Assembly: GCA_938091275.1 (NCBI GenBank)
Contig: CALKMY010000217.1
Coordinates: 1 to 9,201, forward strand
Reading direction: 5' to 3'
DNA from: Candidatus Nanopelagicales bacterium
GTDB lineage: Bacteria > Actinomycetota > Actinomycetes > S36-B12
Length of the DNA stretch: 9,201 nt
The position numbers and the translations under genes are program-made. This document shows positions 1 to 6,036 of this stretch, in pieces; the first letter of the stretch is position 1, and the number at the start of each line of letters is the position of its first letter. The notes below the pieces were generated by a model. That model was not told the origin of the DNA. It saw only the letters and a list, made by a program, of their open reading frames with translations, and made no database searches.

Positions 1-6
1 ACACGC

Positions 7-270
7 ATGAATCCCGAGGAGTCCGAACGAGTGCACCGATGGATCGAACGCCTCGGCGAAGAGTTGAGTATCGAGGCGACGATGGACCCTGCCGACGTCG
101 AGGCGATCTTGGATGCAGCAAAGGCCGCAGCCCACAACGTCGAGCGCCCAGCTGCGCCGGTGACCACTTACCTGATGGGGTACGCCGTTGCTCGCGGAGC
201 CGATGCTCACCGTGTCGGTCAGATCGTGGAACGGCTGGCCCAGGAGTTCGATGACTCAGGAGTTCGATGA
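7..270 (+). CDS. DUF6457 domain protein, molybdenum cofactor associated (possibly partial)
   Basis: Small acidic, mostly helical protein of 87 residues. The signature is the stretch around residues 37-58, where AHNVERPAAP is followed by VTTYLMGYA. This matches my memory of DUF6457, a short actinobacterial domain found alone or fused to the C-terminus of MobA-like nucleotidyltransferases and encoded next to moeA. Its biochemical role is not known to me, so a part in molybdenum cofactor synthesis is inferred from family context and from the moeA gene that overlaps it by 4 bp (ATGA). The reading frame is open leftward to the window edge, with two further codons before the ATG. The protein could therefore be the tail of a longer MobA-DUF6457 fusion that starts outside the window, and no ribosome site can be judged. 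The last four codons and the stop arise from a 16-bp tandem duplication at 241-270. Confidence 0.75.
   Translation: MNPEESERVHRWIERLGEELSIEATMDPADVEAILDAAKAAAHNVERPAAPVTTYLMGYAVARGADAHRVGQIVERLAQEFDDSGVR
241..270 (+). repeat. Perfect 14-bp tandem direct repeat at the DUF6457/moeA junction
   Basis: CAGGAGTTCGATGA occurs at 241-254 and again, identically, at 257-270, separated by CT, giving a period of 16 bp. Each copy contains an AGGAG and an ATGA. The second copy provides the AGGAG, the start codon of moeA (267) and the stop of the upstream gene (268-270). Because 16 is not a multiple of three, the duplication shifts the upstream frame. The sequence shows this directly; how it arose is inference. 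Confidence 0.9.
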
Positions 271-1451
271 CCGAGGTGTCCTGGTGGCAGGCGCGCGCTC
301 TCGCGGGCGAGGCCATGGGCAGTTCCTCTGACGAGGTAGTGCCGCTTGTCGATGCTCTCGGACGGACTCTGGCCAGCGACGCGGCGGCCCTAACGGATCT
401 GCCGGGATTCCCCACCGCGGCGATGGACGGGTGGGTGGTCTGCGGCCCGGGCCCGTGGACCATCGTCGGGACGATCGATACCGGCTCGAGCAGTGTGGTG
501 CATCTCGATGCCGGAGAGGCGATGCGGATCGGCACCGGTGGCGCTGTTCCCGCCGGAGCGACAGCGGTCATTCCCTTCGAAGCAGCGACGGTGACGGATA
601 GTCGAGTGAACGCCGATGTCACCGACCGGACGCACATTCGAGGGCAGGGCGAGGAGTGTGTCGTGGGTGATGTTCTCGCGCGTCGAGGGGACGTGATCAA
701 TCCAGCGTTGATGGGGTCACTGTCCGCAGCAGGAATCGACGACGTCGCCGTGGTCCGACGTCCATTGATTTCCGTACTGATCCTTGGTGATGAAGTCATC
801 CATGCGGGAGTACCGACGACCGGTCAGGTGCGCGACGCGCTGGGCGTTCAGCTTCCCGGATGGATACACATGCTGGGTGGTGATGTGGTGTCGGTACGAA
901 CCTGCACTGATGACCCGCAGGAATTGGCCGATGCGCTTCGCTCCTCCTCCGGCGAAGCGGATATGAACGTTGTGACCGGTGGAACGGCTCGGGGTCATCG
1001 GGACTTCCTGCGCTCGGCCCTCGAGGTGCTGGGCGCCACGATGATCGTCGATGGCGTCGCCGTCCGCCCGGGGCACCCGATGATGTTGGCCACGCTGGAC
1101 GGCACGCCCGTGGTTGGTCTTCCCGGCAATCCGTTGAGTGCACTCGTGGCGACGGTGACATTGATCCAACCGAGTTTCGAGGCGTGGTTCGGCAGAGCTC
1201 AACGAGACCTACCGAAGGTTGCGATGGCCGAAGGTGTCGCTCCGTCGAGCCGACCGCTGACACGCCTCATGGTCGGGCGCCGAGAACTCGGGGGCTTTCG
1301 ACAGGTGGAGCGAGTGTCGTCAGCGATGCTCCGGGGCATCGCGCACGCGGATGGATGGGCGGTCGTGCCCCCACAGGGAGTTCACGCAAACGAGGCAGTG
1401 CCCTGGATACCCGTTCCCTGGATGCGACGCACCGGCGAAACGGGGGAGTGA
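267..1451 (+). CDS. moeA: MoeA-type molybdopterin molybdenumtransferase, divergent actinobacterial form
   Basis: MoeA inserts molybdate into adenylylated molybdopterin, releasing AMP, to finish the molybdenum cofactor in the cytoplasm. The protein has 394 residues, near the usual 400. Family landmarks are in order: AAMDGW at 51-56 with the active-site Asp54; MRIGTGGAVPAGATAV from 86, ending in Glu105; IRGQGEE around 124-130; GDE at 174-176; VTGGTARGHRDF at 236-247; and GLPGNP at 284-289. A short beta-rich C-terminal domain follows from about 322. Two motifs differ from Escherichia coli MoeA: GGTARGHRD replaces GGVSVGEAD (the final Asp246 is kept), and GEE replaces GED. The ATG overlaps the upstream stop (ATGA), and AGGAG at 258-262 lies only 4 bases before it. 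A later actinobacterial paralogue of MoeA is the likeliest identity; symbol by family, not by orthology. It ends 7 bp before the converging ArsR gene, with no visible terminator. Confidence 0.88.
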   Translation: MTEVSWWQARALAGEAMGSSSDEVVPLVDALGRTLASDAAALTDLPGFPTAAMDGWVVCGPGPWTIVGTIDTGSSSVVHLDAGEAMRIGTGGAVPAGATAVIPFEAATVTDSRVNADVTDRTHIRGQGEECVVGDVLARRGDVINPALMGSLSAAGIDDVAVVRRPLISVLILGDEVIHAGVPTTGQVRDALGVQLPGWIHMLGGDVVSVRTCTDDPQELADALRSSSGEADMNVVTGGTARGHRDFLRSALEVLGATMIVDGVAVRPGHPMMLATLDGTPVVGLPGNPLSALVATVTLIQPSFEAWFGRAQRDLPKVAMAEGVAPSSRPLTRLMVGRRELGGFRQVERVSSAMLRGIAHADGWAVVPPQGVHANEAVPWIPVPWMRRTGETGE

Positions 1452-1458
1452 ACGCGGA

Positions 1459-1812
1459 CTACCGGCGGGAGGTCGCCATCTGGTCGGCAGCGCGCTGAAG
1501 TTTGGACGAGTCGCTCAACTCATCCGCCATGAACTCGCGTAGCAGATCGATCGCCTTGAGGACCTTCTTGCTGTGTAGTGAGTAGTACACGCTGGGGCCA
1601 TCTCTCTCGGTATCCACGATGTTGCGTTCGCGCAGAATCGCCAGATGCTGGCTCGTGTTGCTTTGGGTGAGTTCGAGCGACTCGGCGATGTCGTTGACCG
1701 TCATCGGCCCGTCACGGAGCACGTTGATGATCAAAAGGCGCTTTGGATCGGCTATCGCCTTGCAAATTCGCGCATGCAACTCATGAATTTCGCGCTCAGT
1801 GTCCCAATCCAT
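1459..1812 (-). CDS. ArsR/SmtB-family winged-helix transcriptional repressor
   Basis: A 117-residue dimeric DNA-binding protein. The winged helix-turn-helix is clear: ADPKRLLIINVL at 21-32 (helix 2 region), MTVNDIAESLELTQ at 37-50, the recognition helix around 50-62 (SNTSQHLAILRE), then a beta wing with DGPSVYYSL at 71-79. The classical metal sites are absent: there is no ELCVC motif in helix 3, the only cysteine is Cys17, and helix 5 lacks the Asp/His set of SmtB or CzrA. It is therefore probably not a standard metal sensor; the ligand cannot be told from sequence. The ATG at 1812 has no ribosome site, but TACAAT lies 6 bases upstream, which fits a leaderless transcript. It is divergent from the acetoacetyl-CoA synthetase gene, so control of that gene and of itself is a natural inference, not shown. 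Confidence 0.87.
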   Translation of the reverse strand: MDWDTEREIHELHARICKAIADPKRLLIINVLRDGPMTVNDIAESLELTQSNTSQHLAILRERNIVDTERDGPSVYYSLHSKKVLKAIDLLREFMADELSDSSKLQRAADQMATSRR

Positions 1813-1818
1813 GACCAG

Positions 1819-1824
1819 ATTGTA
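1819..1824 (-). promoter_or_regulatory. Probable -10 element of a leaderless arsR-type gene promoter
   Basis: On the minus strand the sequence reads TACAAT, five of six matches to TATAAT, ending 6 bases before the ATG at 1812. Transcription would start at or next to the A of the start codon, and no Shine-Dalgarno motif lies between. Leaderless genes are common in Actinobacteria. No good -35 hexamer is visible 16-18 bases further upstream. A short CGTTTACG dyad at 1825-1832 next to the hexamer could be part of an operator, but it is weak. Confidence 0.45.
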
Positions 1825-1884
1825 CGTTTACGGAGGCTCGTGCGCATAGTGCCGCGTGCGGACGGGACTAGGTCGACGTGTCCA

Positions 1885-1898
1885 CGGATCGTTATCCG
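1885..1898. promoter_or_regulatory. Inverted repeat CGGAT-N4-ATCCG between divergent arsR-type and acsA-type genes
   Basis: CGGATCGTTATCCG is a perfect dyad with 5-bp arms and a 4-bp centre, located 41 bp before the start codon of the acetoacetyl-CoA synthetase gene and about 73 bp from the ArsR start. Its position fits an operator at the synthetase promoter. A TAGAAA hexamer just downstream (1900-1905) could be a -10 element, but no matching -35 is obvious. A protein binding it is inferred; the ArsR-family neighbour is the first candidate. Confidence 0.35.
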
Positions 1899-1938
1899 GT
1901 AGAAAACCTGTCATGGCCGAATCTGGCAGGCTTCACGC

Positions 1939-3855
1939 ATGACCTCGAGCATGCTGTGGTCGCCGGACCAAGAGTCGGGTGCGGCCATGCGCCGGTGGTT
2001 CGAGGCATCGGGCACGTCCGACTTTTCCGCCGCTCACGCGGCCAGTCTGAACGACCTCGACGCCTTCTGGTCGTGGGCATGGGACGAGTGCGGGGTCGTC
2101 GGGGAGCGGGGGAGTCGTGCTGTTGTCGAGCCGGACGACCCTGCATCAGCAACGTTCTTTCCTGACGCCCACCTCAACATCGTCGAAACACTGCTGGCTG
2201 GTGAGCTAGCGGCCGAAGTGCTCGTCGGTATCGATGAAGCCGGATCACGCCGGTCCTGGACGCGTGGAGAACTTCGTTCGGATGTGGCGTCCGTCGCGGC
2301 GCACATGCAACGCGCCGGAGTCGAACCGGGCGATCGGGTGGCCGCGTGGGCACCCAACGTTCCCGAAGTGGTCATCTGGGCGCTGGCAGCACTGTCCGTC
2401 GGCGCTGTCGTCAGCACTGCGTCTCCGGATTTCGCACCCGCGGGGGTGATCGACCGATTCGGTCAGATCACGCCGCGCTTGCTTCTCGTCGGCTCGACCT
2501 ACACCTACGGCGGTCGGCAATTCGACATGCGCGGATCTATCGATGATGTGCTCGCAGGTTTGCCGGACGTGATCGACGTTGTTGTCATCGGTGACGCCTC
2601 CGACCCACGCCATCACTCCTGGAGCTCGTGGGTGTCGGACTCACCGCCGTTGGAATGCGTGCGAGTCGGGTTCGATCATCCGGGGTTCATTCTTTTTTCC
2701 AGCGGTACCACCGGTGCACCGAAGTGCATCGTTCACAGCGCTGCGGGGGTGCTGCTCAAGGATCTCGCTGAGCAGCGCATCCATCTCGACATCACACCGG
2801 GTGATCGTGTCTGCTACTACACCACCGCCGGGTGGATGATGTGGAACTGGCTCGTCATGGCACTGGGCACGGGCGCCACCGTGGTCCTTGCCGACGGGCA
2901 ACCGATGTATCCGGAGCCGGACAGGCTCCTGCGGCTCGTGGCGGACGAGACGTTGACCTTCCTCGGTGTCTCAGCCAAGTACATCGAGTCGCTGCGCCAG
3001 CACTCGGTCTCGATGGCACCACACGAACTCGCCTCGCTGCGAACCATCGCCAGCACAGGATCACCCTTGGCCCCGGAATTGTTCGACTACGTCTACGAGC
3101 ACGTGTGTCCGTCCGTGCATCTCGCCTCTATTTCCGGCGGCACCGATATTTGCGGATGCTTCGTTCTGGGGGTGCCCACCGAACCGGTGCGTCGTGGGGA
3201 GATTCAGGGACCAGCCCTCGGGTTGGACGTGCGGGCGGTCGACGACGCTGGAGCCGATGTTCCTGTCGGGATCCGCGGTGAGTTGGTGTGCACGACGCCG
3301 TTCCCCTCGCGGCCGATCGGTTTTTGGGGAGACGACGACGGATCGCGTTTTCGCGCGGCATACTTCGAGCGTTTTCCCGGAGTCTGGGCGCACGGCGACT
3401 TCATTTCTCGTAGCGACGCTGGCGGCTTCGTCATCCACGGTCGCTCGGATGCGACATTGAACTCCGGTGGCGTTCGCATCGGCACAGCGGAGATCTACCG
3501 CGTGGTGGACGCTCTTGCGGATATCGAGGAGTCCATCGTGGTGGGCCAACGCGACGGGCTCGACACCCGCATCGTGTTGTTCGTTGTCCTGCGCGAAGGG
3601 GCGCACCTCGACGAAGAACTGCAACAACGGATCCGCCAGGCTTTGCGGTCGGCGGCGAGCCCTCGCCACGTGCCAGCCGAGATCGTCGCGGTGCCCAGCG
3701 TTCCGCGCACCGTTACCGGGAAGCTGGCGGAACTCGCCGTCACGGACATCGTGAATGGGGACCACGTGCGCAACACCAGTGGCCTGATCGATCCATCCGC
3801 GCTGGAGGCTTTTCGAGTCTGGGTTGGTGACGAGACGTCACCGACGGCGGGCTGA
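1939..3855 (+). CDS. Acetoacetyl-CoA synthetase (acetoacetate--CoA ligase)
   Basis: This enzyme activates acetoacetate with ATP and CoA to acetoacetyl-CoA, AMP and pyrophosphate, feeding ketone bodies into thiolase or polymer metabolism. The 638 residues are close to the family's usual 650. It is an ANL-superfamily enzyme: an N-terminal cap with FFPDAHLNIVETLL around 72-85, P-loop SSGTTGAPK ending at Lys262, then TTAGWMMWNW, which is typical of acetoacetate rather than acetate ligases. SISGGTDICGCF is the A5 motif, HGD at 485-487 holds the ribose-binding Asp487, Arg502 lies in GRSD, and TVTGK carries the adenylation Lys595. The ATG at 1939 has GGCAGG at 1925-1930, 8 bases upstream; an in-frame ATG at 1951 is possible, but LWSP near the N-terminus is conserved, so both starts keep it. 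The gene stands alone and converges on the LacI gene with a 36-bp gap that has no clear terminator hairpin. Related aryl- or acyl-CoA ligases are less likely. Confidence 0.92.
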   Translation: MTSSMLWSPDQESGAAMRRWFEASGTSDFSAAHAASLNDLDAFWSWAWDECGVVGERGSRAVVEPDDPASATFFPDAHLNIVETLLAGELAAEVLVGIDEAGSRRSWTRGELRSDVASVAAHMQRAGVEPGDRVAAWAPNVPEVVIWALAALSVGAVVSTASPDFAPAGVIDRFGQITPRLLLVGSTYTYGGRQFDMRGSIDDVLAGLPDVIDVVVIGDASDPRHHSWSSWVSDSPPLECVRVGFDHPGFILFSSGTTGAPKCIVHSAAGVLLKDLAEQRIHLDITPGDRVCYYTTAGWMMWNWLVMALGTGATVVLADGQPMYPEPDRLLRLVADETLTFLGVSAKYIESLRQHSVSMAPHELASLRTIASTGSPLAPELFDYVYEHVCPSVHLASISGGTDICGCFVLGVPTEPVRRGEIQGPALGLDVRAVDDAGADVPVGIRGELVCTTPFPSRPIGFWGDDDGSRFRAAYFERFPGVWAHGDFISRSDAGGFVIHGRSDATLNSGGVRIGTAEIYRVVDALADIEESIVVGQRDGLDTRIVLFVVLREGAHLDEELQQRIRQALRSAASPRHVPAEIVAVPSVPRTVTGKLAELAVTDIVNGDHVRNTSGLIDPSALEAFRVWVGDETSPTAG

Positions 3856-3891
3856 GCTGTTAGCTGTGAGCAATGAGCCCTGGCACCGGCG

Positions 3892-4902
3892 CTAGACCCG
3901 CGGCGGGGCTGTCGTGCCCCTGGTGAGCAGTTCGGGTTCGAGAACTATCGAGCGATCGTCGATCTGCGTGCCAGCCATACGATCGAAAAGTCGTTGGGCC
4001 GCCACCTGACCCATCAGTCCTAGCGGCTGGGCGATCGTCGTCAAGCTGAGCGTTCGCAGGGCGCCGATGGCGATGCCGTCGTAGCCGATGATCGAAATGT
4101 CTGAGGGAATATTCAGTCCGAACTCTTGGCAGGCCGCCATCACGCCGAGCGCGGAAATGTCGTTGCTGGCGAAGATGGCCGTGGGTGGCTCTCCTTCTCG
4201 AAGAAGCGTGCGCGCGGCTTCGAGACCGCCAAGGTTGGTGAGATCGCCCTCGATGACTCGGGTCATCGACTCCAGGCCGGCGGCCTGCATCTCCGATCGG
4301 TACAGCCGCTCGCGCACGACGGCGGGTTCGAGGGAGCCGCCCGAGACGTGGGCGATGTCTCGGTGGCCGAGATCGAAGAGGTGCTGCATAGCCATGCGCG
4401 TCCCCGCTTCGTCATCGGTGACGACCGAATCGATCCCGGGGCCGGTGAGATCCTTCAACGTCAGGACGACGATGGGAACCTCGTCGGCGAGTGAGCGCAC
4501 TGTCTCGGCGGGCAGGCGGTGGGAAATGAGGATGAGCCCCTCGACCTGAAATTCGAGCAGTTTGGCCAGCTCCATGGTTTCGAGCTCTGGATCGCGTTCC
4601 CCGGACACGAGCATCGTGTTGTAGTTGCGGGAGCGAATCACCGTGTGAGCGCCCCCGAGCATCTCGGGAAAGATCGGGTTGTCCAACTCGGCCATGTTGA
4701 CGCCGATGGTGCGGCTTCTGCTATCCGCGAGGCTGCGCGCCGTTGCGTTGGGTCGATACCCGAGCTCGGCTGCCGCCTTCTCGATCGCGGCCCTGCTCGC
4801 GTCGCTGACCTTCGGGGAACCACGCATCGCGAGAGAAACCAAAGACTTGGAAACCCCCGCCCGTGCGGCGACATCGTGAATAGTGGGGCGGCGCTCATTC
4901 AC
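3892..4902 (-). CDS. LacI-family transcriptional regulator, candidate inositol repressor
   Basis: A 336-residue LacI/GalR regulator of full length. The N-terminal helix-turn-helix spans about 6-27 (TIHDVAARAGVSKSLVSLAM), with the specificity positions equivalent to LacI Tyr17/Gln18 being Lys19 and Ser20. The hinge helix follows at 51-61 with ARSLA, including the leucine that these proteins push into a central CG step. A type I periplasmic-binding-like ligand domain fills 64-330, with landmarks FASNDISALG and ISIIGYDG. The start is GTG at 4902, overlapping the end of the upstream dehydrogenase gene by 8 bp; no strong ribosome site precedes it, suggesting translational coupling. By location it probably controls the divergent iol genes and its own transcript, with an inositol-related effector. 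This resembles IolR of Corynebacterium in role only: I infer function from context, and the ligand cannot be read from sequence. Confidence 0.92.
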   Translation of the reverse strand: MNERRPTIHDVAARAGVSKSLVSLAMRGSPKVSDASRAAIEKAAAELGYRPNATARSLADSRSRTIGVNMAELDNPIFPEMLGGAHTVIRSRNYNTMLVSGERDPELETMELAKLLEFQVEGLILISHRLPAETVRSLADEVPIVVLTLKDLTGPGIDSVVTDDEAGTRMAMQHLFDLGHRDIAHVSGGSLEPAVVRERLYRSEMQAAGLESMTRVIEGDLTNLGGLEAARTLLREGEPPTAIFASNDISALGVMAACQEFGLNIPSDISIIGYDGIAIGALRTLSLTTIAQPLGLMGQVAAQRLFDRMAGTQIDDRSIVLEPELLTRGTTAPPRV

Positions 4903-5908
4903 TGGTGATGGTCCGGACTTCTACTCGTTCACCGGTCAGGGCGGAACGCTCACACGCGATCGATGCCCGGAGGGCCTCGAGGGCTGCCTGCGGGGGGCAC
5001 GGATTGGGGGCGCCGCCGATGAGGTCGACAAACGCGGTCGTTTCGGCGCGATAGGCCTCACGGAATCGATCGATGAATCCGGTGTAAACGTCGGTGTTGA
5101 TACCGATGTCCGGACCGTCGAGTGCGAGGAGTGGTGTGCGCGGAGTGATGCCAGCACTTACCGAATCCTTGGAACCGAAAACCTCGATTCGGACATCTTG
5201 TCCGCGAGCATCATGGCGTGCTCCGGAGATCGACACCGGGATCCCAGACTCGGTTGTTGCGATGATCTTGGTGACGTCCGCATCGTCGAACTCCGCAAAA
5301 TCACCTGCGCCGCGGATCGCCCGTGTGGCCTGTACGAACTCGATGGGGGAGTCCGCGATCCACGCGGCGATGTCGAGGTCGTGCACGTGGAGGTCGCGGA
5401 AGATGCCGCCGCTTCCGGGGATGAAGGTGCGGTCCGGTGGCACGTGATCACGCGACGCGAGCACCATGTCGTAGATGTCACCGAGATCGCCGCGGGCGAC
5501 CATGGCGCGTGCGCGCGCCATGCCCGCGTCGAAGCGTCGCTGGAATCCGATCTGCATGGGTGCGCCCGATTTCTCTACCGCATCGCAGATTCGCTGCGTG
5601 TCGGCGATCGTCAGGGCGATGGGCTTTTCGCACAGGATCGGGCGCCCGTGTTCGAGGAGTTGGTCGAGCATGTCGCCGTGCGCGTCGGTGGCCAGCGCCA
5701 TGACGTACGCGTCCGCCGGAGTCTGCGCTGCTGTCTCCCAGTCGACGGTGCGGCCGCCGATGCGACGAGCAAGATCGTCTGCCCGCGCGGGTGTTCGATT
5801 CGCGATCACAATCTCGGATACGCGCGGGTCGGACGCGAGGTCCGTGGCGCGAATGTCGCCCATGCGGCCGGCTCCGACGACGACAACGGTCCATCCTGGA
5901 GTTGTCAC
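4895..5908 (-). CDS. Gfo/Idh/MocA dehydrogenase, inositol 2-dehydrogenase-like
   Basis: NAD(P)-dependent sugar or cyclitol dehydrogenase of 337 residues, the normal length. The Rossmann domain opens with VGAGRMG (11-17). The family EKP motif is CEKP at 93-96 with Lys95. The C-terminal half contains GFQRRFD (121-127) and GGIFRDLHVHDLD (167-179). Asp172 and His176 fall at the positions of the catalytic Asp172/His176 of Bacillus subtilis IolG, and Lys95 corresponds to its Lys97. That complete triad, plus the iol neighbours, supports oxidation of myo-inositol or another inositol isomer (scyllo-, D-chiro-) to the inosose. The exact isomer and the cofactor cannot be settled. The start is GTG at 5908, with AGGAG at 5914-5918 five bases upstream. 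It leads a two-gene transcript with the LacI regulator and is divergent from iolC. I leave the symbol empty because several Gfo paralogues usually occur in such clusters. Confidence 0.88.
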   Translation of the reverse strand: MTTPGWTVVVVGAGRMGDIRATDLASDPRVSEIVIANRTPARADDLARRIGGRTVDWETAAQTPADAYVMALATDAHGDMLDQLLEHGRPILCEKPIALTIADTQRICDAVEKSGAPMQIGFQRRFDAGMARARAMVARGDLGDIYDMVLASRDHVPPDRTFIPGSGGIFRDLHVHDLDIAAWIADSPIEFVQATRAIRGAGDFAEFDDADVTKIIATTESGIPVSISGARHDARGQDVRIEVFGSKDSVSAGITPRTPLLALDGPDIGINTDVYTGFIDRFREAYRAETTAFVDLIGGAPNPCPPQAALEALRASIACERSALTGERVEVRTITSE

Positions 5909-5972
5909 GTGCGCTCCTGTCTGTCACGGCCGGGGTTCTGCCGTCCTGCAGTCGTCGGTAGGTGCTCGTCTC

Positions 5973-6002
5973 TTGCCGGTAGAGGCCATAGTGTGACACG
6001 AT
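5973..6002 (+). promoter_or_regulatory. Possible iolC promoter
   Basis: TTGCCG at 5973-5978 (four of six to TTGACA) is followed after 18 bases by CACGAT at 5997-6002 (three of six to TATAAT). A start near 6009 would place the candidate LacI operator at 6014-6027 directly downstream, a layout that gives repression by blocking early elongation. An alternative -10, TAGTGT at 5989-5994, fits the actinobacterial TAnnnT pattern but lacks a -35. Neither is strong. Confidence 0.25.
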
Positions 6003-6013
6003 CACTGCGCATT

Positions 6014-6027
6014 TTGGAGCGTTCCAA
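6014..6027. promoter_or_regulatory. Candidate LacI-family operator overlapping the iolC ribosome site
   Basis: TTGGAGCGTTCCAA is a 14-bp palindrome matching in 6 of 7 base pairs (only the G6/T9 pair breaks symmetry) with a central CG step. Even-length dyads centred on CG are the usual targets of LacI/GalR proteins with a leucine-bearing hinge helix, which the neighbouring regulator has. The site lies in the divergent iol promoter region, 9 bp before the iolC ATG, and its last two bases are the first two of the AAGGAG ribosome site. I found no second copy in the window. Binding by the adjacent LacI protein is inferred. Confidence 0.6.
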
Positions 6028-6031
6028 GGAG
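6026..6031 (+). promoter_or_regulatory. Ribosome binding site of iolC
   Basis: AAGGAG ends 5 bases before the ATG at 6037 and is one of the best Shine-Dalgarno matches in the window. It fixes the iolC start and shares two bases with the candidate operator. Confidence 0.8.
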
Positions 6032-6036
6032 TCCGC

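Larger units (their letters stand above)
5909..6036. promoter_or_regulatory. Divergent intergenic control region of the inositol locus
   Basis: This 128-bp stretch separates the leftward dehydrogenase-LacI pair from the rightward iolC operon and must hold promoters for both. It contains AGGAG for the leftward gene (5914-5918), CGGTAG repeated directly at 5956 and 5977 (21 bp apart, about two helical turns), a cluster of short dyads at 5990-6006, the candidate LacI operator at 6014-6027 and the iolC ribosome site. No open frame in it looks like a gene. Confidence 0.7.

Noticed and set aside
717..1202. Minus-strand open frame of 161 codons inside moeA
   Set aside because: Antisense shadow; the plus strand carries conserved MoeA motifs across the same bases.
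3061..3765. Minus-strand open frame of 234 codons inside the acetoacetyl-CoA synthetase gene
   Set aside because: Antisense to motif-bearing sequence (A5, A7 and the catalytic Lys region); no family resemblance and no start signal.
3856..3891. Intrinsic terminator between the converging synthetase and LacI genes
   Set aside because: Only a weak AGCT-GTT-AGCT pairing is present and there is no T run on either strand.
5992..6006. A true CRP/GlxR site (TGTGA-N6-TCACA)
   Set aside because: The spacing is five, not six, and the last base does not match, so I keep it only as a low-interest dyad cluster.
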